Assembly: GCA_050486285.1 (NCBI GenBank)
Contig: JBJHCZ010000008.1
Span: forward strand, 78,800-142,799
Source: JAITWN01 sp050486285
GTDB lineage: Bacteria; Pseudomonadota; Gammaproteobacteria; SZUA-140
Length of the DNA: 64,000 nucleotides
Direction: 5' to 3'
The notes beneath the pieces were generated by a model, which worked only from the letters and a program-made list of their open reading frames with translations, had not been told where the DNA came from and did no database searches. The position numbers were made by a program, and so were the translations under genes. Each line of letters opens with the position of its first letter. The first letter of the stretch is position 1. Below, in pieces: positions 14,238 through 23,297 of this stretch.

Positions 14238-15659
14238 TCAACGCAGGTGGCGCCCGCCGGCGGCCGCCGGGGGCGCCGGCGGCGCATCGATCGGCAGCGG
14301 CTCGAGCACCGCGACGGTCAGACGGTCATCGATCAGATAGCGACGCGCGACCTCGCGCACCTGCTCCGCAGTGATCGCCTCGACGCGCGCGACATACTCG
14401 TCGGCAATGCGCCAGTCGAGGCCGACGGTCTCGAGGATGCCGATGATCATCGCCTGGTAGAACTGTGAATCGCGCTGGTAGACGTCCTCGGCAACGACCT
14501 GCGCCTTGACGCGCGCGAGCTCGGCGTCGGAGACCGGCTCGTCCTGCAGGCGCGCGACCTGCGCGCGCAGCGCCGCCTCGAGTTCCGCGATCGAACGCCC
14601 CTGCGCCGGCGTGCCGCTCAGCACGAACAGGTCCTCCATCCGCGACGCGAGACTGTAACTCGCGCCCGCGCCCGACGCGACGCGATCCCCGCGCACCAGG
14701 TGTCGCGACAGCCGCGCGCTGTCGCCGCCGTCGAGGATCCCGGCCAGCACCTCGAGCGCGTAGGGCTCCCAGTCCTCCGGGGCAGTCATCAGCGTCGGGG
14801 TCTTGTAGCCCATCAACAGGGACGGCACCCGCGCCGGCGCCCGCACCGTGACCCGCCGCTCGCCGCGCTGTTCGGGCTCGACGCGCGGCTTCAGCGCCGG
14901 CACCTCGCCGCGCTTCACGCGGCCGAAGTGCTTGCGCGCGAGCCGGTACACCGCGTCCGGCTCGACATCGCCGACCACGACCAGCGTCGCGTTGTTCGGC
15001 GCATACCACTTCCGGTACCACTCGCGCAGGTCGGCGACCGTCATGTGCTCGAGATCATCCATCCAGCCGATCACCGGGATCCGGTACGGCGACGCCGTGA
15101 ACGCCGTCGCCGACAACTGCTCGAACGCCAGCGCCTGCGGATTGTCCTCGGTGCGCAGCCGCCGCTCCTCCTTGACGACCTCGATCTCCTTCAGGAACTC
15201 GTCCTCCGGCAACAGCAGATTCCGCATCCGGTCCGCCTCCAGCTCGAAACTGATCGCGAGCCGGCTTCGCTCGAGCTGCTGGAAATACGCCGTATAGTCG
15301 CGCCCGGTAAACGCATTCTCGCGCCCGCCCTGCCCGGCGATGATGCGCGAGAACTCCCCGGGCGCATGCTTCCTCGTGCCCTTGAACATCATGTGCTCGA
15401 GCGCATGCGACACCCCGGTGACGCCGTCGTACTCGTAACTGCTGCCGACCTTGTACCACACCTGCGACACCACCACCGGCGCCCGCCGGTCCGGCTTCAC
15501 GATCAGCTTGAGGCCGTTATCGAGTATGAATTCGCGCGTGGAGGCAGGTTCGGCTACGGCAACGGACATGAATGTGCCGATGAGCAGTACTGCCGGCAGC
15601 ACGGACCCCCCCGCGCGCCTGACCACGGAAACAAGCAATCGACACACCTGGTTACCCAT
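14238..15659 (-). CDS. M16-family zinc peptidase, catalytic subunit
   Basis: A 473-residue envelope protease with an N-terminal signal segment (hydrophobic about 18-36). The inverted zinc motif HALEH lies at residues 85-89 and the third ligand Glu at about 164 in VVKEERR, as in active M16B peptidases. The fold repeats a second, non-catalytic M16 domain from about residue 210. With the inactive paralogue directly downstream it probably forms a heterodimeric peptidase; substrate unknown. The pair stands divergent from ftsY, an arrangement also found in Pseudomonas. Confidence 0.94.
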   Translation of the reverse strand: MGNQVCRLLVSVVRRAGGSVLPAVLLIGTFMSVAVAEPASTREFILDNGLKLIVKPDRRAPVVVSQVWYKVGSSYEYDGVTGVSHALEHMMFKGTRKHAPGEFSRIIAGQGGRENAFTGRDYTAYFQQLERSRLAISFELEADRMRNLLLPEDEFLKEIEVVKEERRLRTEDNPQALAFEQLSATAFTASPYRIPVIGWMDDLEHMTVADLREWYRKWYAPNNATLVVVGDVEPDAVYRLARKHFGRVKRGEVPALKPRVEPEQRGERRVTVRAPARVPSLLMGYKTPTLMTAPEDWEPYALEVLAGILDGGDSARLSRHLVRGDRVASGAGASYSLASRMEDLFVLSGTPAQGRSIAELEAALRAQVARLQDEPVSDAELARVKAQVVAEDVYQRDSQFYQAMIIGILETVGLDWRIADEYVARVEAITAEQVREVARRYLIDDRLTVAVLEPLPIDAPPAPPAAAGGRHLR

Positions 15660-15757
15660 CGATCAGCAGCTTTTGGTAGGATACGTGATCAATGCACGGC
15701 AGCGCCGCGCCGAAGAGCGTCCATTGTACACGACTCCCCCGACGACCTGACAACCCG

Positions 15758-16720
15758 ATGGAACCCGCCGAAACCCACTCCAGCAAGCCCGGATTCTTCG
15801 GCCGCCTGAAGGAACGCCTCAGCCGCACCCGCAGCGGCCTCGTCGAAGGCGTCGCCGGTCTCGTCCTCGGCCGCAAGAAGATCGACGACGCGCTGATCGA
15901 AGACATCGAGGCCGTCCTGCTCGGCGCCGACGTCGGCGTCGACGCGACAAGGCAGATCATCGCCGACCTCGAGGCCCGCATCTCCCGCAAACAGCTCCAG
16001 GACAGCGACGCCCTGCTCGCCGCGCTGCGCGAAGACCTCGCCGCGCTGCTCGCCCCGTGCACCGCGCCGCTCGACGTCGGCACCGCAAAACCATTCGTGA
16101 TCCTGATGGCCGGCATCAACGGCGCCGGCAAGACGACGACCATCGGCAAGCTCGCGCGCCGCTTCCAGGCCGAGGGCAAGAAGGTCATGCTCGCCGCCGG
16201 CGACACCTTCCGCGCCGCCGCGGTCGAACAGCTCCAGGTCTGGGGCGAACGCAACCACATTGCCGTCATCGCCCAGCAGCGCGCGTCGGATCCCGCCTCG
16301 GTCGTGTTCGACGCGATGGAGGCTGCGAAGGCGCGCGGCATCGACGTCCTGATCATCGACACCGCCGGCCGGCTGCACACCCAGTCGAACCTGATGGCCG
16401 AGTTGCAGAAGGTCCGGCGCGTCATCGCCAAGGTCGATGACAGCGCGCCGCACGAGGTCATGCTCGTGCTCGATGCCGGCACCGGCCAGAACGCGGTCGC
16501 CCAGGCCGGCCAGTTCCGGGACGCGATCGGCGTCACCGGCATCACGCTGACCAAGCTCGACGGCACCGCGAAGGGCGGCGTCATCTTCGCGATCGCGAAG
16601 AAATTCGGCATCCCGATCCGCTTCGTCGGCGTCGGCGAAGGCATCGAAGACCTGCGTCCGTTCGACGCGACGGAATTCGTCGCCGCGCTGTTCGACCCGG
16701 TCGAGCAGCGGGGCGGCTGA
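15758..16720 (+). CDS. ftsY: Signal recognition particle receptor
   Basis: FtsY is the membrane-associated GTPase that docks SRP-ribosome complexes to the Sec translocon. The product (320 residues from MEPAETHSSKPGFFGRLKE) has a short N-terminal region, the four-helix N domain (about 20-100) and the G domain with GINGAGKTTTIGK (G1), DTFRAAAVEQL, DTAGRLHTQ (G3) and TKLDGTAKGG (G4). The frame extends upstream to 15692 without family similarity. The acidic A domain is much shorter than in E. coli, as is common. ftsE follows after 18 bp. Confidence 0.97.
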   Translation: MEPAETHSSKPGFFGRLKERLSRTRSGLVEGVAGLVLGRKKIDDALIEDIEAVLLGADVGVDATRQIIADLEARISRKQLQDSDALLAALREDLAALLAPCTAPLDVGTAKPFVILMAGINGAGKTTTIGKLARRFQAEGKKVMLAAGDTFRAAAVEQLQVWGERNHIAVIAQQRASDPASVVFDAMEAAKARGIDVLIIDTAGRLHTQSNLMAELQKVRRVIAKVDDSAPHEVMLVLDAGTGQNAVAQAGQFRDAIGVTGITLTKLDGTAKGGVIFAIAKKFGIPIRFVGVGEGIEDLRPFDATEFVAALFDPVEQRGG

Positions 16721-16738
16721 GACCGCGGTCACCGGACG

Positions 16739-17418
<680 letters not shown>

Positions 17419-17422
<4 letters not shown>

Positions 17423-18528
17423 GCGAGTTCGGCATCCCCGAGAGCCTGCGGCGGCGACCGGCGGATGACGCGGCCGGACGGGCGCAGGCGTCGCCGCCGG
17501 TGGGGCAGGGAGATCCGCGGCAGGCGTTCGATCCCGCGCCGGCGGATGAGCGCGAAGAGTCGTCGCGATCCACGACGCGGGTCAGGACGCGGCGGGTCGG
17601 CGTTTCCCGCCGCATCGGCGCCTGGGGCGAGCACCACCTGCAGGCGCTGTTCAGCACGCTCGGCCGTATTGCGCGCACGCCGTTCTCGAGCGCGATGACG
17701 ATCGCGGTGCTCGGCATCGCGCTGGCGCTGCCGACCGGTCTGCACGTGATGCTGCAGAACGTGCAGACGCTGAGCGCAGGCTGGGACGACGCCGCGCAGA
17801 TCTCGCTCTTCATGCAGCGTGATCTCGACGACGGCGCGGTACGGCGCATCGCCACCGAAATCGCCGCGCTGCCGCAGGTCGCCGCGACCAGCCACGTCAC
17901 GCCGTCCGAGGCCCTCGACGAGTTCCAGCGCCTGTCCGGCTTCGGCAAGGTGCTCGACGCGCTGCGCGAGAATCCGCTGCCGGCGTTGATCATCGTCCAG
18001 CCGGGCCCTGAGCATCGCGCGCCGCACGAGGTCGAGGCGCTGCTGCGGACGTTGCGCGAACGGCCGGGCGTCGATCTCGCCCAGCTCGACATGGAATGGG
18101 TCGAGCGCCTGCACGCGATCACCGAGATCGGCAAGCGCGGTGTACTGGTGCTCGCGGTGCTGCTGTCGCTGGCGGTCCTGCTGATCATCGGCAACACGAT
18201 CCGCCTCGCGATCCAGAACCGCCGCGAGGAGATCGTCGTCCAGAAACTGATCGGGGCGACCGATGCCTTCATCCGCCGGCCGTTCCTGTACAGCGGCCTG
18301 CTCTACGGACTGTTCGGCGCGGTATTCGCGTGGCTGCTGGTCAGCCTGTCCTTGTGGTTGCTCGACGGCCCGGTCGCGCGCCTGTCCGCGCTGTACAACA
18401 GCCCGTTCACGCTCGACCGCATCGGCCTCGAGGCCAGCGCCCTGCTGGTCGCCGGCGGCGTCCTGCTCGGCCTCGCCGGGGCCTGGCTCGCGGTCAGCCG
18501 CCACCTGCGCGAGATCGAACCGAGCTGA
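17419..18528 (+). CDS. ftsX: Cell-division protein, membrane subunit of FtsEX
   Basis: A 369-residue inner-membrane protein. Residues 1-70 form a long basic and polar cytoplasmic tail; one membrane helix follows at about 95-115. A periplasmic domain of about 90 residues comes next (LHVMLQNVQTL to DMEWVERL), then three C-terminal helices. This is the FtsX/MacB-type topology. Partner of FtsE; the periplasmic domain recruits amidase activators. The N-terminal extension is longer than in E. coli but usual for pseudomonad-like species. Confidence 0.95.
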
Positions 18529-18651
18529 CCCTCGGGTCGACTCCTCAAGTTGTTGTTCCTGAAGACGAAAAATAATCATTGAACGGCCGTGTCGGGGCGG
18601 GGTCGGATTCATCAGGATACATCGGGGCGGGCCGGGAACTTTTCCCCGCTA

Positions 18652-18681
18652 TTGGCACTCATATCCAATGAGTGCTAAAAT
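18652..18681 (+). promoter_or_regulatory. CIRCE-type HrcA operator overlapping the rpoH promoter
   Basis: TTGGCACTC (18652-18660), a 9-bp spacer and GAGTGCTAA (18670-18678) match the CIRCE consensus TTAGCACTC-N9-GAGTGCTAA with one mismatch and exact spacing. The same bases hold a plausible sigma-70 promoter: -35 TTGGCA (18652-18657) and -10 TAAAAT (18676-18681) with an 18-bp spacer. HrcA bound here would block rpoH transcription. The rpoH ATG lies about 50 bp downstream. Confidence 0.85.
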
Positions 18682-18732
18682 CAACACCAATTGATTGATA
18701 TTCAAACCCTTTCAGGGAGGGATCCGAGATCC

Positions 18733-19584
18733 ATGAGCAAGCAGCCGGAAATGAATCTGGTATTGCACAGCGGCAGCCTGGAAGCCTATATACAGAGCGT
18801 CAGCGCGATCCCGGTGCTCAGCGCCGAGGAGGAGCGGGCGCTCGCGATCCGTTACCGCGATGAGCAGGACCTCGACGCCGCGCGCCAACTGGTGCTGTCG
18901 AACCTGCGCTTCGTCGCCCATATCGCGCGCGGCTACAGCGGTTACGGCCTGTCCCAGTCCGACCTGATCCAGGAAGGCAACATCGGCCTGATGAAGGCGG
19001 TGAAGCGCTTCGACCCGGACATGAACGTGCGCCTGGTGTCGTACGCGGTGCACTGGATCCGCGCCGAGATCCACGAATTCATCCTGCGCAACTGGCGCAT
19101 CGTCAAGGTCGCGACGACGAAGGCGCAGCGCAAGCTGTTTTTCAACCTGCGCAGCGCGAAGAAGACGCTGGCGTGGTTCGGCAGTGACGAGATCGACGCG
19201 GTCGCGAAGGACCTCGGCGTGCGTCCCGAGGACGTCGTCGAGATGGAATCGCGCATCAGCGGCTATGATGCGTCGTTCGATCCGCTGACCGATCGTGAAG
19301 ACGACGAGCGCGCGTTCGCGCCGGCCGCGTATCTCCAGGACCTGAGCATGGATCCGACCACGCAGGTCGAGCAGGCCGACTGGGATGCGCGCAACGAGGA
19401 AAACCTGCGCGTGGCGATGGACGGTCTCGACGACCGCAGCCGCGACATCCTCCAGCAGCGCTGGCTGAATGACGACAAGGCGACCTTGCAGGATCTCGCC
19501 GACAAGTACCAGGTCTCCGCCGAGCGCATCCGCCAGCTCGAGAAGAGCGCCTTCCGCAAGCTCCGCGATTCCCTGGAAGCCTGA
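18733..19584 (+). CDS. rpoH: RNA polymerase sigma-32 heat-shock factor
   Basis: RpoH directs RNA polymerase to heat-shock promoters. The 283-residue protein has sigma-70 region 2 (NLRFVAHIARGYSGYGLSQSDLIQEG and the following RFDPDMNVRLVSYAVHWIRAEI), the RpoH box near QRKLFFNLRS, and region 4 with ATLQDLADKYQVSAERIRQLE. The start at 18733 follows a CAGGGAGGG ribosome-binding site; the upstream in-frame extension lies in the promoter region. A CIRCE element overlaps its promoter, so repression by HrcA is likely. A strong hairpin follows the stop. Confidence 0.97.
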   Translation: MSKQPEMNLVLHSGSLEAYIQSVSAIPVLSAEEERALAIRYRDEQDLDAARQLVLSNLRFVAHIARGYSGYGLSQSDLIQEGNIGLMKAVKRFDPDMNVRLVSYAVHWIRAEIHEFILRNWRIVKVATTKAQRKLFFNLRSAKKTLAWFGSDEIDAVAKDLGVRPEDVVEMESRISGYDASFDPLTDREDDERAFAPAAYLQDLSMDPTTQVEQADWDARNEENLRVAMDGLDDRSRDILQQRWLNDDKATLQDLADKYQVSAERIRQLEKSAFRKLRDSLEA

Positions 19585-19598
19585 TCGCCGCCCCCGCG

Positions 19599-19638
19599 AA
19601 GCCCTGCTTCCCCGACCGGGGAGGCGGGGCTTTTTATT
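19599..19638 (+). terminator. Rho-independent terminator of rpoH
   Basis: AAGCCCTGCTTCCCC (19599-19613) pairs with GGGGAGGCGGGGCTT around a 4-nt loop and runs into TTTTTATT. It lies 15 bp after the rpoH stop, and also just beyond the end of bioD on the other strand. Confidence 0.85.
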
Positions 19639-19640
19639 CG

Positions 19641-19658
19641 GGGGTCAGCGCTGACCCC
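19641..19658. repeat. Perfect 18-bp palindrome GGGGTCAGCGCTGACCCC at the bioD end
   Basis: The palindrome contains the bioD stop codon. The last BioD residues WGQR are encoded by it, so this member of the GGGGTCRGA element family supplies the end of the gene. Confidence 0.7.
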
Positions 19659-20337
19659 ATAACCTGTCGAGGTCCAGGCAGGCCGCGATGCGGTCGGGAT
19701 CGGGCGCGTCGAGGTATGGGACGATGCCGACAAGCGGCGCCGGTATGCGCTTCCTCAGCGTATCGATATTGCCGTCGGCCTGGCGCGCGTGCGGATCGAT
19801 GCGGTTCGCGATCCAGCCGGCGAAGGGCAGGCCCGAGTCGGTGATCGCGCGGCTGGTCAGCAGCGCATGGTTGAGGCAGCCGAGGCGGATGCCGGCGATG
19901 AGGATCACCGGCAGTTCGCAGGCGCGCGCGATGTCGGCCATGGTCTCGCTGTCGCTGATCGGCACTTCCCAGCCGCCGGCGCCCTCGAGGACGACGACGT
20001 CGGCCTGCGCCTGCAGGCGATGGAGGTCGTCGACGATCGCGCCGATGTCGATGGTGTCGTGCTGCAATGCCGCGGCGATATGCGGCGACACCGGCTCGGT
20101 GAAGGCATAGCGGTTCATCAGCGCGCGCGGCGGGGCCGGTTCGCTGCCCTCGCGCGCCAGCGTCATGACGTCCTCGTTGAGGATGCCGTCGGCGGACATG
20201 ATGCCGCCGCAGGACACCGGCTTCATGCCGGCCACCCGCAAGCCGCGCGCCCGGAGCGCGCGCATCAGGCCGGCGGCGACGACGGTCTTGCCGACGTCGG
20301 TATCGGTGCCGGTGATGAAGAAGCCGCGTGCTTTCAT
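19645..20337 (-). CDS. bioD: Dethiobiotin synthetase
   Basis: BioD closes the ureido ring of dethiobiotin from diaminopelargonate, CO2 and ATP. The 230-residue protein has the Walker A-like FITGTDTDVGKT at the N-terminus, the KPVSCG segment and EGAGGWEVPISD, all family hallmarks. It overlaps bioC by 4 bp and is the last gene of bioB-bioF-bioH-bioC-bioD. The final residues (WGQR) come from a GGGGTC repeat palindrome, a minor C-terminal replacement. Confidence 0.96.
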   Translation of the reverse strand: MKARGFFITGTDTDVGKTVVAAGLMRALRARGLRVAGMKPVSCGGIMSADGILNEDVMTLAREGSEPAPPRALMNRYAFTEPVSPHIAAALQHDTIDIGAIVDDLHRLQAQADVVVLEGAGGWEVPISDSETMADIARACELPVILIAGIRLGCLNHALLTSRAITDSGLPFAGWIANRIDPHARQADGNIDTLRKRIPAPLVGIVPYLDAPDPDRIAACLDLDRLWGQR

Positions 20338-21245
20338 GATCCCGGTCCGTGTCTGCGCGTCAGCCCGGACAGCGGTACCCGCACTGCGTCCGCGCCTGGC
20401 CTTACCTTAACGGTTTCGCGCGCGGGCATCCAGCAATGGCCGTACACCACCTCCCAGGTCGCCGGCAGGCGGCCGTCGCGACGAAAGGCCTCGTAGGCGT
20501 CGATGACTTGCGCAAGCCGGCCGCGTCCGGTCAGGCCCCGCGGCCGGCCGCCGGTGATATTGTGCGCGCCGAGTTGTTTCAGGTCGCGCATCAGCGCACC
20601 GGCATCGGCGTAGGTCAGCGTGATGTCCTCGCGATCCATGACCGGCTCGCTGAATCCGAGTCGCATCAGCGCATCGCCGATGTCGTGCATGTCGACGAAG
20701 GCGTTGACGTGGTTGTGGCCGTCGACGCCGGCCCAGCTCGCGCGCAGTTCCTTCAGCGTGTCGGGACCGAAGGTCGTGAACATCAGCAGGCCGCCGGGGC
20801 GCAGCGCGCGGCGGAAGCCGGCGAGCGCGGCGTCGAGATCGCTACACCATTGCAGCATCAGATTCGACACGATCATGTCGAGGTTGCTGTCCGCGAACGG
20901 CAGGCGTTCGGCGTCGGCGCAGACGAACAGGCGTCGCCCGCGCCAGCGCGCGAGGCGCGGGGCGATGGCGCGCGCCTCGCGCAACATCGCCGGCGCGATG
21001 TCGAGCGCGACGAGACGCGCGCGGGGGTAGCGGCGACCGAGGGCATTGGTCAGCTCGCCGGCGCCGGCGCCGGCGTCGAGGATGGTCTCCGGCTGCAGGC
21101 GGATCAGGTCGAGGCGTTCGAGCAGCCGCGCGGCGACCTCGCGCTGCACGACCGCGGCGCCGGCATAGCCGTCCGCGGCGCGGTCGAACGCGGCGCGCAC
21201 GAGACGCTTGTCGAGCGCATAGCGGTCGTCAGGGCCGGCCGTCAT
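20334..21245 (-). CDS. bioC: Malonyl-ACP O-methyltransferase
   Basis: BioC methylates malonyl-ACP so that the fatty-acid machinery can build the pimeloyl chain of biotin. The protein has the SAM-binding motif LDAGAGAGELTNALG, a second strand RLVALDIAPAML, and the BioC-like MIVSNLMLQWCSDLDAALAGF region. The open frame reaches 21398, but the ATG at 21245 gives a start (MTAGPDDRYALDKRLVR) that matches the family; it overlaps the bioH stop by 17 bp. The length, 303 residues, is slightly above the E. coli enzyme, with an extended C-terminus. Confidence 0.94.
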   Translation of the reverse strand: MTAGPDDRYALDKRLVRAAFDRAADGYAGAAVVQREVAARLLERLDLIRLQPETILDAGAGAGELTNALGRRYPRARLVALDIAPAMLREARAIAPRLARWRGRRLFVCADAERLPFADSNLDMIVSNLMLQWCSDLDAALAGFRRALRPGGLLMFTTFGPDTLKELRASWAGVDGHNHVNAFVDMHDIGDALMRLGFSEPVMDREDITLTYADAGALMRDLKQLGAHNITGGRPRGLTGRGRLAQVIDAYEAFRRDGRLPATWEVVYGHCWMPARETVKVRPGADAVRVPLSGLTRRHGPGS

Positions 21246-22011
21246 GGTCCGTACCTTCCAGCAGCGCCGCGAATCGTTCCGGATGTGACAGGAACGGGGC
21301 ATGGCCGGCGCCGTCGATGTTGTACACCACTGCAGCGGGCAGGCGCTCGCCGAGAAAGGCCGCTGCCGGAGGCGGCGTGATCGTGTCGCGCGCGCCATGG
21401 ATCAGCCTGACCGGCTGGCGCAGGCGGCCGAGCGCCGGCAACAGCGAGGTCTCGCGCAGGATCGCGAGTCCGCCGGCGAGCGCGCGCGGGTCCGGCGGCG
21501 GCGCGCCGTCGAGTGCGGCCTTCAGGCGCGCAAGCGTCTGCCGCTCGCCGTCACTGCCGCGTACCTGCAAGGCGAGAAAGCGGTGCACGGTCCGGGCGGG
21601 ATCGTCGCCCAGGCGCGCGCCGAAGTCGTCGACTACCGCGGCGTCGAGTCCGGCGGACCAGCACGCGTCGTTGACGAAACGCGGCGTCGCGCCGGTCAGC
21701 ACCAGGCGCGTGACGCGAGCGGGATCGCGCAGCGCGATCGACATCGCGACGAGGCCGCCGAGCGACCAGCCGAGCAGGGCGGCCGGCGCCGGCAGCGCGG
21801 CCGCGACCGCGTCGGCGATCGCCTCGAGCGTGTACGACCCGTCGATCATCGCGCTGCGTCCGTGGCCCGGCAGATCGACGAGGTGCACCCGGTGACTGGT
21901 TGCGAGGCGTTCCGCGAGGCCGCGCCAGACGCCGCCGTGCATCGCCCAGCCGTGGATCAGCGCAAGGTCCGGGCCCGCGCCGAGGCGCTCGACATGCAGC
22001 GCCGCCGTCAT
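21229..22011 (-). CDS. bioH: Pimeloyl-ACP methyl ester carboxylesterase
   Basis: BioH removes the methyl group from pimeloyl-ACP methyl ester, ending chain extension for biotin. The 260-residue alpha/beta hydrolase has the nucleophile elbow GWSLGG (81-86, Ser83), the oxyanion-loop IHGWAMHGG, a late Asp in HGARDTITPP and a His in GAGHAPFLSHPE. It overlaps bioF by 4 bp (ATGA) and bioC by 17 bp, so it is embedded in the biotin operon. Confidence 0.95.
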   Translation of the reverse strand: MTAALHVERLGAGPDLALIHGWAMHGGVWRGLAERLATSHRVHLVDLPGHGRSAMIDGSYTLEAIADAVAAALPAPAALLGWSLGGLVAMSIALRDPARVTRLVLTGATPRFVNDACWSAGLDAAVVDDFGARLGDDPARTVHRFLALQVRGSDGERQTLARLKAALDGAPPPDPRALAGGLAILRETSLLPALGRLRQPVRLIHGARDTITPPPAAAFLGERLPAAVVYNIDGAGHAPFLSHPERFAALLEGTDHDGRP

Positions 22012-23198
22012 CGCGCGACCGTCGCGGCGAGCGCATCGAGCAGGCGGTCGACCTGATCATCGGTGTGCGTCGCCGAGAAGGTGATGCGCAGGCGAGCGCT
22101 GCCCTGCGGCACCGTCGGCGGGCGGATCGCGCTGACGAGGAGGCCGCGCTCGAGCAGCGCCAGGCTCAGGGCGACGGCGCGATCGCTGGCGCCGACGATC
22201 AGCGGTACGATCGGGACCGGTGGTGTCGCGGACCCGTCTGCGCCGCGTGCCGCGAGCGGCAGGCCGAGCGCGCGCGCGCCGGCTTCGAAGCGCGCGACCC
22301 GCGCGTGCAGGTGTTCGCGCCGCCACGGCTCCTGCCGCGCGATCGCGAGCGCCTCGCGCACCGCGCAGGCGAGCGCCGGCGGCAGCGCGGTCGTATAGAG
22401 ATAGCTGCGCGCGAACTGGATCAGCGTCTCGATCAGCGCGTCGCTGCCGGCGACGAAGGCGCCGAAGCCGCCGAAGGCCTTGCCGAGCGTGCCGACGAGG
22501 ACCGGGACCTCGTCGATGCCGAGCCCGAAATGCGCGACTGTCCCGCGCCCATCGGGACCGATGACGCCGAGGCCGTGCGCGTCGTCGACGACGAGCCAGG
22601 CGTCGTGACGCGCCGCGAGCGCGGCCAGTTCCGGCAGCGGCGCGAGATCGCCGTCCATGCTGAACACGCCGTCGGTGACGATCAGGCGGCGATGCGGGCC
22701 GGGATCCGCTTCAAGCCGGCGCGCGAGCGTCGCGGTGTCGGCATGCGGATAGCGCCGGAGTCGCGCGCCGGATAGCCGCGCGCCGTCGAGCAGCGAGGCA
22801 TGGTCGAGGCGATCGGCATGGATGGTGTCGCCGCGGCCGGCGAGCGCATCGATCACGCCGGTGTTGGCCATGTAACCGGTCGAGAACAGCAGCGCGCGCG
22901 GGCGGCCGGTGAATTCGGCGAGCGCTTCTTCGAGTTCATGATGGGCGCGGTGGTGACCGGTGACGAGATGCGATGCGCCGCTGCCGACGCCGTATTGCGC
23001 GGCGCCGTCCTGCAGCGCGCGAATCACTCGCGGGTCATTCGCGAGACCGAGGTAGTCATTGCTGCAGAAGGTGATGCAACGGCGTCCGTCGATGACCGCC
23101 TCGACTGCCTGCGGCGAGGCGAGCACGCGGCGTTCGCGCCACAGACCGGCGCCGCGCTGCCGGTCGAGCCGTTCGGTCAATGCCTGGTTCATCGTCAA
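22008..23198 (-). CDS. bioF: 8-amino-7-oxononanoate synthase
   Basis: BioF condenses pimeloyl-ACP with alanine using PLP. The 396-residue protein has the alpha-oxoamine synthase motifs ITFCSNDYLGLANDP, GVGSGASHLVTGHH, VDDAHGLGVIGP and the PLP-lysine segment VGTLGKAFGGFGAF. A GGGGTC inverted repeat lies between bioB and this gene (23209-23282), beginning 11 bp upstream of the bioF start. Read-through from bioB may therefore be modulated by a hairpin. Confidence 0.96.
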   Translation of the reverse strand: MTMNQALTERLDRQRGAGLWRERRVLASPQAVEAVIDGRRCITFCSNDYLGLANDPRVIRALQDGAAQYGVGSGASHLVTGHHRAHHELEEALAEFTGRPRALLFSTGYMANTGVIDALAGRGDTIHADRLDHASLLDGARLSGARLRRYPHADTATLARRLEADPGPHRRLIVTDGVFSMDGDLAPLPELAALAARHDAWLVVDDAHGLGVIGPDGRGTVAHFGLGIDEVPVLVGTLGKAFGGFGAFVAGSDALIETLIQFARSYLYTTALPPALACAVREALAIARQEPWRREHLHARVARFEAGARALGLPLAARGADGSATPPVPIVPLIVGASDRAVALSLALLERGLLVSAIRPPTVPQGSARLRITFSATHTDDQVDRLLDALAATVAR

Positions 23199-23208
23199 AG
23201 GTATCTAA

Positions 23209-23282
23209 GGGGTCGGAGTCGTTTGATCGTCAGCAAGCTACGGTTTCCTGTTGCTGGTGGTCGATCAAACGACTCTGACCCC
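23209..23282. repeat. Inverted repeat of the GGGGTC(A/G)GAGTCGTTTGATC type between bioB and bioF
   Basis: GGGGTCGGAGTCGTTTGATCG (from 23209) is mirrored by CGATCAAACGACTCTGACCCC (ending 23282), with one mismatch in 21 and a loop of 32 nt. The same arms occur around the rpsT pseudo-copy at 55854-56056. It could form an attenuating or RNA-stabilising hairpin inside the biotin operon. Confidence 0.8.
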
Positions 23283-23297
23283 GTTGGCTCTCCGAGC

